This document shows, one piece after another, positions 37,795-45,754 of a stretch of 64,000 bases of DNA (the stretch's first letter is position 1; each line of letters opens with the position of its first letter). Made by a program: the position numbers and the translations under genes. This DNA is from Prado023 sp963753075 (GTDB taxonomy: Bacteria > Actinomycetota > Actinomycetes > S36-B12 > CAIYMF01): contig CAVWAR010000010.1 of NCBI GenBank assembly GCA_963753075.1, positions 62,001-126,000 of the forward strand. The letters are read 5' to 3'. The notes beneath the pieces were generated by a model. It saw nothing but the letters and a program-made list of their open reading frames with translations, searched no databases and was not told the origin of the DNA.

Positions 37795-38580
37795 TCACAC
37801 CGGAGCCGAGTGGGGGAGGGGTGGACGCTGGGCCACGAAGAACTCGTAGGCGAAGAACGAGGAGTGCCGACGATGCATCCCCGGCTCCGCGGCAAGTTGC
37901 TCGAGGACGTCCGCGGCTTCAGGATCTCCGGCGTACCTGCCGCGCAACTCGGCGATACGCGCCTCCATCGGCGTGTAGAACTCATCCCACCAGGCTTCGT
38001 CGGGCAGCGTGAAGTGACCAACGAGCGTGAACCCCGAGGCCCGGATGGCCGCCAGGTCGTCTTCGAGCCTTCCCATGGTCGGGTAGTCCAGGTCGAAGCT
38101 GGCCTTGACCGAGGGCGGTGGGTTCGCACGGAGCCAGATCGCATCGGTGAAGGCCACGTAGCCGCCCGGTCGAAGCAGACCATGGCAGACACCCAGGGCC
38201 CTGCCCAGCCCGATGCTGTAGAGCGCACCCTCTGACCAGACGAGGTCGAAGTGGTTGAGTGGCTGCCCGGGGTCGGCCATGTCGCCAACGACCGGACTGA
38301 CCCGGTGCGCGAGCCCCCGCTCAGCGAGAGCCGCCGTCAGGCGGTCGATGCTCGGTGCGTGGCTGTCGACGGCCACGATCGATCCCGACGTCAGCTCGGC
38401 CAGGTGGAACGTCTGTCCGCCGGTCCCGCAGCCGAGGTCGAGTACGGCCGGGTCGTCGGGCAGGTCGCGGCACAGGCCGAGTGCCCGGGCGGCGCTGGCG
38501 CGGCTGCCGGGCCCTTGGCGGGGCAAGTTCTCGTAGACCTCGAAGAAGATCTCCCAGAAGCGGGCGCTCGGTTGGTACAT
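37795..38580 (-). CDS. SAM-dependent methyltransferase
   Basis: The 261-residue protein has the class I fold: motif I AVLDLGCGTGGQTFHLAE (about residues 45-62), the acidic SIVAVDSHAPSIDRL, VVGDMADPG and the post-motif LLRPGGYVAFTDAIWL. It contains FDLVWSEGALYSIGLGRAL, typical of small-molecule methyltransferases in Methyltransf_11/25 families. The substrate is unknown. GGAGGG lies five bases before the ATG and a TACGGT hexamer is just upstream. It is 143 bases upstream of the acetyltransferase on the same strand. Confidence 0.82.
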   Translation of the reverse strand: MYQPSARFWEIFFEVYENLPRQGPGSRASAARALGLCRDLPDDPAVLDLGCGTGGQTFHLAELTSGSIVAVDSHAPSIDRLTAALAERGLAHRVSPVVGDMADPGQPLNHFDLVWSEGALYSIGLGRALGVCHGLLRPGGYVAFTDAIWLRANPPPSVKASFDLDYPTMGRLEDDLAAIRASGFTLVGHFTLPDEAWWDEFYTPMEARIAELRGRYAGDPEAADVLEQLAAEPGMHRRHSSFFAYEFFVAQRPPLPHSAPV

Positions 38581-38670
38581 GGGTTCCCTCCGTGGTCACC
38601 GTATGGCTTCCTGAGCCGGCCCCAGCAGAACAGGCCGCCTGTTTGGGGCAGAACCGGTCGGCTCGCTGAC

Positions 38671-38796
38671 GGGTGCTACCACCAGCCCGGCGACGATCTC
38701 AGGAACGTCAACGTGCAGCTGACCCGCCTCCTCGCGACCGGTCGCGCAGACTTCACCGTCCAGTTGGCCAACAACCCCGAGCCCCTCACGGGCTGA
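38671..38796 (+). pseudogene. C-terminal fragment of an M28-type peptidase
   Basis: The frame ends with GCYHQPGDDLRNVNVQLTRL, which resembles the closing segment CYHxACDxxxNV of secreted M28 aminopeptidases, where the His is a zinc ligand. Only the last 41 residues remain, and no upstream peptidase sequence is present in any frame. It is probably a leftover from a deletion. Confidence 0.5.
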
Positions 38797-38820
38797 CAGA
38801 CCGAGGCGCGCGAGGGCCTC

Positions 38821-39516
38821 CTAGGCCTCCGTCTCGGCCTCGGCCTCTGTCTGCGCGGCTGCGTCGAGTCCGGCGAGGAGCAGGTCGAGGCCGTACTCGA
38901 ACGAGTCGCCGAAGTGGTACCCCGGGCGCAGCACATGCTCGGTGGAGAAGCGCACCAGGTGTGGGTGCAGGTCATCGGAGAACTGCGTCGCGATCTGGCG
39001 GGTCACTTCCTCATCACCGGAGGCGCCCTGGACAGCGAGGTTCGCCTCCTGCATCGCGAAGCCATAGACGTAGCTGTCGACAACGGCGTATGCGTGGGCT
39101 GTCAGCTGCAGCGACATCCCGCTCTCCAGGAAGCAGGCGAGCATGGCCTCGTGGTGCCGCAGGGTGGCCGGTCCGGGTGACCGGCGGGACTCCATGAGGG
39201 GCACCGACCACGGGTGGGAGGCGAGCACCTCGCGGGCTGAACGGCAGCGGCCGTGGACCGCATCTCGCCACGCCAACTCCTTGTCGGGGAGGGCGATGTT
39301 GGTGAACACCAGATCGATCATCCCGTCGAGCACCGCTTCCTTGCCGTCCACATGGTGGTAGAGCGTCATGGGTTTGACGTCGAGCTCCGTTGCCAGCCTC
39401 CGGATCGTGAGCGCCTCAATGCCGGCCCGGTCAGCCAGGTCGACCGCGGCTTCGAGGATCCGTTCGCGGGTCAGTGGCGTGCGTGCGGGGATGGGCAGTT
39501 CGTCCGCGTGTGTCAT
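38821..39516 (-). CDS. TetR-family repressor
   Basis: The 231-residue protein has an N-terminal helix-turn-helix (residues about 15-62: RERILEAAVDLADRAG, LTIRRLATELDVKPMTLYHH) and a TetR_C_11-like ligand-binding domain with MESRRSPGPATLRHHEAML. Its last residues are a Glu/Ala/Thr-rich tail. The gene is divergent from a DUF4386 membrane protein, and two palindromic sites lie between them, so it most likely represses both genes and responds to a small ligand. AGGGAG lies six bases before the ATG. Confidence 0.88.
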   Translation of the reverse strand: MTHADELPIPARTPLTRERILEAAVDLADRAGIEALTIRRLATELDVKPMTLYHHVDGKEAVLDGMIDLVFTNIALPDKELAWRDAVHGRCRSAREVLASHPWSVPLMESRRSPGPATLRHHEAMLACFLESGMSLQLTAHAYAVVDSYVYGFAMQEANLAVQGASGDEEVTRQIATQFSDDLHPHLVRFSTEHVLRPGYHFGDSFEYGLDLLLAGLDAAAQTEAEAETEA

Positions 39517-39539
39517 CTGAGCTCCCTTGTTGATCGCGC

Positions 39540-39568
39540 TTGACCATCGTACTTAGTACGCCTACAGT
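39540..39568 (+). promoter_or_regulatory. Promoter of the DUF4386 gene
   Basis: TTGACC (39540-39545) and TACAGT (39563-39568) are 17 bases apart. The first TetR operator (39548-39560) fills the spacer, so bound repressor would block RNA polymerase directly. Confidence 0.6.
39548..39560. promoter_or_regulatory. TetR operator O1
   Basis: CGTACTTAGTACG is a 13-base palindrome with a central T. Its exact reverse complement is the second site at 39578-39590. It lies between the tetR and DUF4386 genes. Confidence 0.7.
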
Positions 39569-39577
39569 ACTGGCAAT

Positions 39578-39590
39578 CGTACTAAGTACG
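39578..39590. promoter_or_regulatory. TetR operator O2
   Basis: CGTACTAAGTACG is the reverse complement of O1. The centres are 30 bases apart, close to three helical turns, so two dimers could bind the same face of the DNA. Confidence 0.7.
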
Positions 39591-39680
39591 TATGTCACAT
39601 CTGTCGAGGCCGTGGTCCACCGGCCGCGACCTCGACCCGCTCGCAACCCAGGTACCCGTCCAGAGAGGACCGACACCACC

Positions 39681-40451
39681 ATGGCTGCACCATCCATCAC
39701 TGAACCGCTCAACGCCGCCGCCGACACGACCCGCCGCTCCGCGGCCCTGTGGGCTGGGCTCGGCTACGCAGCGCTCTTCGCGCTCGCGCTCTTCGCCAAC
39801 TTCGGCGTGCGCACCCGACTCGTGGACCCCGATGATCCCGCGGCCACGATGGACAATCTGGCCGCCAACGAATCCCTGGTCCGGCTCAGCATGGCGGCAT
39901 TCACGCTGGTGTTCGTCATCGACATCGTGGTGGCGTGGGCGCTGTACGTGGTGCTGCGACCCGAGGGGCCGCGGCGCTCGCTGCTCGCCGCCTGGCTCCG
40001 GCTCGGCTACACGATGCTGTTGGGCGTGGCCGTGACGTTCATGTACCTGGCACTCGAGCTGGCGACCAGCGAGTCCGGGGGTCTCGACCCGGCAACCCGG
40101 GAGGCATGGACCATGCTGGCCCTCGACGCGTTCGACATCACATGGCTCGTGGGCCTGTTGGCCTTCGGCGCCCACCTGATCATGGTCGGGCGCATCATGA
40201 TGACCTGGCGTGATGGGCCGCGGCGGCTTGGGGCAGTCCTCGCTGTCGCCGGCGGTGCATACATCGTGGACACATTGGCTCACCTCGTGCTCGTCGACTA
40301 TGCCCGATACGCAGACGTGCTGCTGGCCATGGTGGCCATCCCGTCGATCGTCGCCGAGCTGTGGTTCACGATCTGGTTGCTCACGAAGGCCCGTCGGCTG
40401 CCCGAGTGGGATGAATCGATGGAGATGGTCAGGGGAACCGCTCGAGGGTGA
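39681..40451 (+). CDS. DUF4386 membrane protein
   Basis: The 256-residue protein has six membrane segments and the DUF4386 pattern (ALWAGLGYAALFALALFANF, RLSMAAFTLVFVIDIVVAWALY, FGAHLIMVGRIMM, DYARYADVLLAMVAIPSIVA ELWF). The family has no known function. Its promoter holds a TetR operator and it faces the repressor gene, so it is probably the main target, perhaps an exporter or membrane-stress protein. The ATG at 39681 has only a weak ribosome site (AGAGAGGA, about 13 bases upstream). Confidence 0.82.
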   Translation: MAAPSITEPLNAAADTTRRSAALWAGLGYAALFALALFANFGVRTRLVDPDDPAATMDNLAANESLVRLSMAAFTLVFVIDIVVAWALYVVLRPEGPRRSLLAAWLRLGYTMLLGVAVTFMYLALELATSESGGLDPATREAWTMLALDAFDITWLVGLLAFGAHLIMVGRIMMTWRDGPRRLGAVLAVAGGAYIVDTLAHLVLVDYARYADVLLAMVAIPSIVAELWFTIWLLTKARRLPEWDESMEMVRGTARG

Positions 40452-40548
40452 CGGCGGGCACCTGTCGCGCCGAGGTCACGGGCTGAGGACACATCGGGCG
40501 GTCGTGGCGCCGCGACGATCTCGACGAAGGGGCGACCCACCGCTGACG

Positions 40549-40724
40549 TACTTCGCGCGCGTTGTGGTCGATAGAGGCCCTGTGTGGAGCATGGCTCGCG
40601 GACTTCGCGCTGGTTGTGGTTGAAAGGGCGCCTTGAGCCATACCGGTTTCGACCACTTCGAGCGCGAAGTCGCGGCGGGGGGCCAGCCAACGGGGGCCTT
40701 TCGACCGCTTCGAGCGCGGTGTCC
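40549..40724. repeat. Quartet of ~28-bp repeats, two forward and two inverted
   Basis: Forward copies lie at 40549-40578 and 40601-40630 (ACTTCGCGC, then GTTGTGGT and GAAAGG-like). Inverted relatives lie at 40643-40672 and 40697-40724, where the minus strand reads GACTTCGCGCTCGAAGTGGT. They fill the 304-base gap between the convergent DUF4386 and DUF2157 genes. The layout matches the quartet at 7668-7833, but the sequence is different. No gene is seen in the gap. Confidence 0.65.
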
Positions 40725-40755
40725 GACGTACCGCTCGCTTGTCAACGGGCCGGCC

Positions 40756-41823
40756 TCATCCCTCCGGCGTCCGACTGACGCCAGACGTGATCGCGGCCCG
40801 GCGCCGGCGCGCAGCCAGCATGCCAAGCGCGCTGGTCCCGAGCATGACGAGACCGGCGACCAGGATCGCCAGGGCAGGGCGATCGGCGCCGCCCACCGCC
40901 CAGAACACCATTGCGGTCACGCTGCCGATCGCCGCCGCGAGCCACGGCCAGTAGCCCTGTGCCAGGAAGCCCCAGAAGCCCGTGGCTGCCAGCAGCGCCA
41001 TGACGACCAGCCCCAGCGTGCGCGTCTCGTCCGGGCCGATGATCGACAGGGCGCCGATCAGCGCGACCGCCATCCCGGCGAAGACCGCCAACTCTCGGTG
41101 GGCCAGCCGACGGGACACCGGCACAGCCCATAGAACGCCGAAGATGACGATCGCGAGCGGCGCGTAGCGGTCGAAGGTGGTCATCTCGTCGAATCCGTAT
41201 TCGACCGTCTCGGGCCGGAGCGTCTCGAGGCCCGACTGCAGGACCGCGAAGCTCGCGATGAACATCCCCAACTCGGTGATGGTGCTCGGGGCAACCAGGT
41301 GGGCGGCCACCATGACCGCGAGCGCCACGCTGAAAGCAGATAGGCCCGTGAAGTCGTTGGAGTCGCCCAGAAGGAGCGCCGTGGTGCCGGCAGCGCTGGC
41401 CGCGGCCCCAGCGAACAGGACGCCGGCCAACCGGCAGCGGGCGGAACCGGGGCTGGCCCCGTGGCCGACTGCGACACCGGACCCGGCGGCCACCACGGCG
41501 GTGACTGCCAGCACGGTGATCTGCATGCCCAGGCTCATGCCCTGCCAGTTCTGGGCAACAAGGACGAAGGCTGCTGCGATCACCAGGGCCCCGCCGACGT
41601 ACAGGCCGACCTCGATGAGGATCTCGGACAGTGGGCGGTGATGGCGCACTCGTGCTGGCTCGGAGTCGGGGGCCGCTGACATGGGCGCCGGCGACGCGGC
41701 TCCTGCGGCCACCTCGGTGAGGATCGCGGCGCGTTGATCGGGCGTGATCGTCCCACGGTCGACGAGGGAGTCCAGGGCGTGCGACAGGGGGAGGGTCGAG
41801 CCTCTCGGCAGGGTGTCGCTCAT
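40756..41823 (-). CDS. DUF2157 membrane protein
   Basis: The 355-residue protein starts with a soluble DUF2157-type region (LSHALDSLVDRGTITPDQRA, ILTEVAAGA) and continues with about ten hydrophobic segments from residue 65 on, including EVGLYVGGALVIAAAFVLVAQNW. The family is widespread and uncharacterised. AGGTGG lies six bases before the ATG. The gene ends at the repeat quartet and starts 414 bases from the next plus-strand gene. Confidence 0.8.
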   Translation of the reverse strand: MSDTLPRGSTLPLSHALDSLVDRGTITPDQRAAILTEVAAGAASPAPMSAAPDSEPARVRHHRPLSEILIEVGLYVGGALVIAAAFVLVAQNWQGMSLGMQITVLAVTAVVAAGSGVAVGHGASPGSARCRLAGVLFAGAAASAAGTTALLLGDSNDFTGLSAFSVALAVMVAAHLVAPSTITELGMFIASFAVLQSGLETLRPETVEYGFDEMTTFDRYAPLAIVIFGVLWAVPVSRRLAHRELAVFAGMAVALIGALSIIGPDETRTLGLVVMALLAATGFWGFLAQGYWPWLAAAIGSVTAMVFWAVGGADRPALAILVAGLVMLGTSALGMLAARRRRAAITSGVSRTPEG

Positions 41824-42237
41824 GGTGCTCCACCTTTCTCCCCCGTAGTTCCAGTGTGGTCCTGGCAAGGGGCGCGCGGCAGGTGCCGTTGGGCCCGATT
41901 TGGGTCTTGTGAGTGCGCGACAGTGCGCGTGCTTCCGGAGCGGCCGTGCCCGGAGCCGTCGTGGGCGCGGGGGTCACTGCGCGCCGGAATGCCGAGGGGA
42001 TGGCCGTTCTCGGCCCATTCTGGGGGAGGTCTATGCTCGATGTGACAGAGGTGAGTTGATGGTTGGCGCACGGGACCTGCCCGGTTGGATCCGACTCACC
42101 TCGATGGCTTCTCACTACGTCGACCATCTCGGCGGCCCGGTCAGGCAGGAGCCCTGCGGGCGAGTCGGCGACCGGTGACGCAGGGAGCAGGTCCGCGTCC
42201 AGCTGGACACGGGTGATGCGAGTCAGGGAGGCGCACC
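41824..42237. other. Divergent intergenic region with a promoter and small ORF
   Basis: A -10-like TATGCT lies at 42032-42037. A short frame with a ribosome site follows (42059-42178). The left part shows no clear signal. No other gene is supported. Confidence 0.4.
42059..42178 (+). CDS. Possible 39-residue small protein
   Basis: An ATG at 42059 follows AGGTGAG by a few bases and a TATGCT hexamer by about 20 bases. The product, MVGARDLPGWIRLTSMASHY and a further 19 residues, has no recognised family. It could be a leader peptide for the 11-mer-repeat protein 60 bases downstream, or a chance frame. Confidence 0.25.
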   Translation: MVGARDLPGWIRLTSMASHYVDHLGGPVRQEPCGRVGDR

Positions 42238-42675
42238 ATGGGTGCCACATCAGGTCAAGCCAGGAAGGGTCAGGTCGAGGACGTTGCGGCGACCGCCGCG
42301 AGCGACCGGGACGTGACGTCCGAGGGCAAGGGTGAGGACACGCTCGAGCGGGCGAGGGGGGCTGTCGACACCGGACTGGACAAGGTCAGGACGATCTCTG
42401 ACGACGGCCTCGACCGGACGAAGGCCGCGGTCGACACGGGATTGGACCGGACCAAGCACGCGATGGACACGGGATTGGACCGAACCAAGCACGCGGTGGA
42501 CACCGGAGTCGAGCGGACCAAGCACGCGGTGGACGCGGGCGTCGAGCGGACGACTCACGGGGTCGAGGCAGGGGTGGATGGGGCCAAGCACGCCGTCGCC
42601 GACGGCCTGGACAGGTCCAAGCACCTGCTCGATTCCGGGATCGACAGGACGAAGGGGCTCCTCGACAGGCCGTGA
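42238..42675 (+). CDS. LEA-like protein with 11-residue repeats
   Basis: The 145-residue protein is very hydrophilic. After about 40 residues it consists of nine 11-residue units of the form V-D-T-G-L-D-R-T-K-H-A, with near-perfect copies in the middle (VDTGLDRTKHA, MDTGLDRTKHA, VDTGVERTKHA). Eleven-residue amphipathic repeats are the mark of group 3 LEA and apolipoprotein-like proteins, which fold on drying or on membranes. No signal peptide or catalytic motif is present. GGAGG lies seven bases before the ATG. A role in desiccation or membrane protection is an inference. Confidence 0.7.
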   Translation: MGATSGQARKGQVEDVAATAASDRDVTSEGKGEDTLERARGAVDTGLDKVRTISDDGLDRTKAAVDTGLDRTKHAMDTGLDRTKHAVDTGVERTKHAVDAGVERTTHGVEAGVDGAKHAVADGLDRSKHLLDSGIDRTKGLLDRP

Positions 42676-42698
42676 GGTACTGCCTGACCGGGCACCGG

Positions 42699-42704
42699 TA
42701 GCGT
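42699..42704 (+). promoter_or_regulatory. -10 hexamer TAGCGT of a leaderless promoter
   Basis: TAGCGT ends seven bases before the ATG of the amidohydrolase gene at 42712, which has no ribosome site. Confidence 0.5.
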
Positions 42705-42711
42705 CCGGGGC

Positions 42712-43785
42712 ATGAGTGCACTCAGGTTCTCCGGCCCGGTGCTGCCCGACGGCGAGGCGTGTGACGTGTACGTCGTGGGAGGCCGTGTCACCTACGACAA
42801 GCCCCTCGGCGCCGAGACTGTGGCCGAGGGGTGGATCGTCCCGGGGCTGGTCGACGCCCACTGCCACCTCGGCCTCGGCGAGGGTGGGGCGGTCACCGAC
42901 GAGGAGGCCGAGGATCAGGCGATCCTCGACCGGGACGCCGGTGCCCTGTTGATCCGCGATGCCGGCTCCCCGCTGGACACTGCCTGGATGCACGAGCGCG
43001 AGGACCTGCCCCGGCTGATCCGGGCCGGGCGTCATATCGGCCGGACGAGGCGCTACCTGCGCAACTACGCCCACGAGGTCGAGCCGGGCGAGCTGGCCTC
43101 CTACGTCGCCCGGGAGGCGCAGCGCGGCGACGGCTGGGTGAAGCTCGTCGGCGACTGGATCTCCCGCGAGAAGGGCGACCTCGCTCCGTCGTTCCCGGCG
43201 GAGGCGTTCGCCGAGGCCATCGCGGTGGCCCACGATTACGGCGCGAAGGTCACCGCGCACTGCTTCGGCCACGACGTGCTCCCCGGCCTGCTCGAGGCGG
43301 GCATCGACTGCATCGAGCACGGGACCGGGCTGACCGAGGACCTGATCGACACGATGGTGGCTGGCGGCGTCGCGCTGGTGCCGACCGTGATGCAGCTGGA
43401 CAAGTTCCCCGGCTATGCCGCGGCAGGGCAGCAGCGGTTCCCCGACTACTCAGCGACGATGACCGACCTGTATACCCGCCGGCGAGCCACGATCATGGCG
43501 GCCCACGACGCCGGAGTGGCGCTGTTTGCCGGGACCGATGGTGGCGGCGTGGCCCGGCACGGCAACATCGCCGGCGAGGTGATCGCGATGGCCGAGCTCG
43601 GCATGGCGGCGGAGTACGCGCTGGGGGCTGCATCCTGGCGGGCGCGCGCCTGGCTGGGCTGGAATGCCGGGCTGGGGGAGGGCGACCCGGCCGACTTCGT
43701 CGTGTACGAGACGGACCCCGTGGGCGATCTGAGTGCGCTGCACCGGCCCGCACGGGTGGTGCTGCGCGGGAGGGTGGTGGCCTGA
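42712..43785 (+). CDS. Amidohydrolase-family metal enzyme
   Basis: The 357-residue protein is a TIM-barrel amidohydrolase. Metal ligands are seen in VPGLVDAHCHLGLG (HxH), the later VTAHCFGHDV and IDCIEHGTGL, and the Asp of FAGTDGGG. The C-terminal strand (DPADFVVYETDPVGDLSALH, RVVLRGRVVA) returns to the small beta domain, as in imidazolonepropionase- and prolidase-like members. The substrate is unknown. Its start is set by a leaderless -10 element. Confidence 0.85.
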   Translation: MSALRFSGPVLPDGEACDVYVVGGRVTYDKPLGAETVAEGWIVPGLVDAHCHLGLGEGGAVTDEEAEDQAILDRDAGALLIRDAGSPLDTAWMHEREDLPRLIRAGRHIGRTRRYLRNYAHEVEPGELASYVAREAQRGDGWVKLVGDWISREKGDLAPSFPAEAFAEAIAVAHDYGAKVTAHCFGHDVLPGLLEAGIDCIEHGTGLTEDLIDTMVAGGVALVPTVMQLDKFPGYAAAGQQRFPDYSATMTDLYTRRRATIMAAHDAGVALFAGTDGGGVARHGNIAGEVIAMAELGMAAEYALGAASWRARAWLGWNAGLGEGDPADFVVYETDPVGDLSALHRPARVVLRGRVVA

Positions 43786-43871
43786 CCGGTTCGTCGCCAC
43801 CGGGCCTGTCGGGCGCGGTGGTGGCGGCGCCCACGACCGGGCCTTGGTCAGGAAGCCCAGGCGGTGTGGTG

Positions 43872-45563
43872 TCAGCCCCGGAGGGCGGGGAGCACGATGT
43901 TGGGGATCTTGCGGGGGTCGTCTCCGGAGGCGACCCAGTCGACAATGGCCCGGAACACGGGACCACTGGTCTGGTGTGTGGCGGTGTGGAAGGGCTTGAT
44001 GGGTGCTCGGAACGCTGCTCGTAGCACGCCCTGCTCGGGCCGGGGGAGTAGCAGGGTGTTGTTGACGAATCCGACTCCGCTGCCGATCGCCTCGGGTGTG
44101 TTGCGGGGGTAGGCGCCCCAGAGCAGTTGGGGCACGGCGAACGAGTAACCCGCGTTCTCGTTGAGGCCGATCGCCCCGTACCGCAGTCCCGCCACGGCGT
44201 CGGTGACGGCCTGGCGGTGGTGCGCCTCGGTGTCGGGGTCCACGAGCAGGGTGGCGCTCAGCGAGCCGGCCAGGGCGTCGTTGGCGAACTGGACCGCCCG
44301 TGTCAGGTAGGACTCCAGATCGGGTGCGGGCAGCCGCACGACCCCGAGGACGTCGGCGAACACCTCCTCGCGGAACAGGCTGCACGGGCGATCGGGGTCC
44401 AGGCCGGTCACCAGGATCCGGTGCCCGTCCGTGCCGAGGGTCTCGACGTGCTCCTGATCGGAGATCGCACGTGCGACCCGAGCGTCGCTGCCCGGGTAGT
44501 AGGGGGTGCGGGGCTCAAGGGTGCGCAGGAACTCCCGCAGGTCGTCCAGGAGCAGGTCGGTCTGGTCCCAGCCGTCGGGCAGGACCAGGATCTGGGTGGC
44601 GGAGCACGCGTGCCCGCTGTTCTGCAGCGTGGCGAAGGCGATGCGGTCGGCCTGCCGGCGCACGTCATGGCGGGTCCAGCGTCCGGGTGTCACGATCAAC
44701 GGGTTGACGCCGCCGAGTTCGGCGGTGAACGGCTTGGCCAGCAGGCGTCGACCGGATGCGCGGGCGCGCTCGGCATCGGGGCCGGTGCCCCAGACCACGG
44801 CGTCGTAGGTGCTGGCCGAGCCGGTCATGTGAACCCGGTCGATGTCCGGGTGGTGCGCCAGGTGCGCACCGACCTCCGGGCCACCCTCGACCACTGCCAG
44901 CCAGCCCGCATCGATGAACTCGACGAAGAGCCGCTCGAACGCCGGGCGCAGGTAGGCGTTGACGGGGTTGAGCTTCATCACGACCGTGCAGCCATGCGCG
45001 AGCAGCAGCGCGAGGGCGTCGGTGGCCGGCAGGAAGGCGAAGTTGCCGGCCGCCAGGAGCAGGGTCACGCCCGCGGACGGGAACTGCCCTTTCCGAAGGC
45101 TGTCGCCGGCCGCCTCCACCTCGGCCACGCTGGTGCCGGGCTGCAGGCGCACCCGACCCGAGTAGCCCATGAACAGCAGTTGATCGGTGCGCGACTGGGG
45201 GAACACGTCCACCGTGACCCGGCCCTCCGGGTCGCGGCTGATGGCAGCCGGCGGCAGGAGCCGCTCGTGGCGGGCCAGCCGGGTGAGGGTCGACTCCCAG
45301 CCGCGGATCATGATCGCCAACGGGACGAGGCCCCCCCACACGTCACCAACCCAGAAGCTGTCCGGTTCCAGCCCTTGGGCCACCCGCCACGACTCGACGA
45401 TCCCCGGCGCCTCGTCACTCAACCGACGGCGCAGCCGATGCACCAACCCCACCTTCTCCACCGCAGGCAGGGCGACCCATGAGGGCAACCCAGCCCGCAC
45501 CTTGCCCACGGCGGCATCCAGCGCCGCGCCATCCACGCCTGTGTCCTTCGGATCCCTCGACAT
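43872..45563 (-). CDS. Aldehyde dehydrogenase family protein
   Basis: The 563-residue protein has the aldehyde dehydrogenase fold. The catalytic cysteine is in NSGHACSATQI and the general-base Glu in FTAELGGVNPLIV; the NAD-loop region MKLNPVNAYLRPAFERLF and MTGSASTYDAVVWG are also visible. Spacing and flanking sequence differ from well-known aldehyde dehydrogenases, and the protein is longer than the usual 480-500 residues, with an extended N-terminal region. It may act on a coenzyme-A or long-chain aldehyde; unknown. The ATG at 45563 is chosen over a GTG at 45572. Confidence 0.82.
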   Translation of the reverse strand: MSRDPKDTGVDGAALDAAVGKVRAGLPSWVALPAVEKVGLVHRLRRRLSDEAPGIVESWRVAQGLEPDSFWVGDVWGGLVPLAIMIRGWESTLTRLARHERLLPPAAISRDPEGRVTVDVFPQSRTDQLLFMGYSGRVRLQPGTSVAEVEAAGDSLRKGQFPSAGVTLLLAAGNFAFLPATDALALLLAHGCTVVMKLNPVNAYLRPAFERLFVEFIDAGWLAVVEGGPEVGAHLAHHPDIDRVHMTGSASTYDAVVWGTGPDAERARASGRRLLAKPFTAELGGVNPLIVTPGRWTRHDVRRQADRIAFATLQNSGHACSATQILVLPDGWDQTDLLLDDLREFLRTLEPRTPYYPGSDARVARAISDQEHVETLGTDGHRILVTGLDPDRPCSLFREEVFADVLGVVRLPAPDLESYLTRAVQFANDALAGSLSATLLVDPDTEAHHRQAVTDAVAGLRYGAIGLNENAGYSFAVPQLLWGAYPRNTPEAIGSGVGFVNNTLLLPRPEQGVLRAAFRAPIKPFHTATHQTSGPVFRAIVDWVASGDDPRKIPNIVLPALRG

Positions 45564-45741
45564 CGCGACCACCCCGCCCGGCGCACTCCGAGCCCTGTGC
45601 TCGAGGTGCTATCCACTCCCATGCAACCCCGCTGACCGGCAGGCCCGGTAGGGCGGAAAGTCCCCCGAGCGCCACTGCCCCAGCCACCCACGGGCCGGTC
45701 GCCGGCACGGTCCGGGGAACGGGTGGCCGGGTGTCGCCCGA

Positions 45742-45747
45742 TACCGT
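45742..45747 (+). promoter_or_regulatory. -10 hexamer TACCGT of a leaderless promoter
   Basis: TACCGT ends seven bases before the ATG at 45755 and supports that start for the alpha/beta hydrolase gene. Confidence 0.5.
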
Positions 45748-45754
45748 GGTCGTC

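Noticed and set aside
39540..39659. Start of the DUF4386 gene at 39540
   Set aside because: That start would lie inside the promoter and operator sites, and the extra 47 residues are not membrane- or family-like; the ATG at 39681 fits better.
40742..42250. A 502-codon minus-strand frame overlapping DUF2157 in another frame
   Set aside because: DUF2157 in the neighbouring frame has membrane segments and a ribosome site; this frame is Arg/Gly-rich shadow.
42361..42675. The 33-base repeats read as a CRISPR array
   Set aside because: The repeats are contiguous, in frame and code for 11-residue units; there are no spacers and no cas genes.
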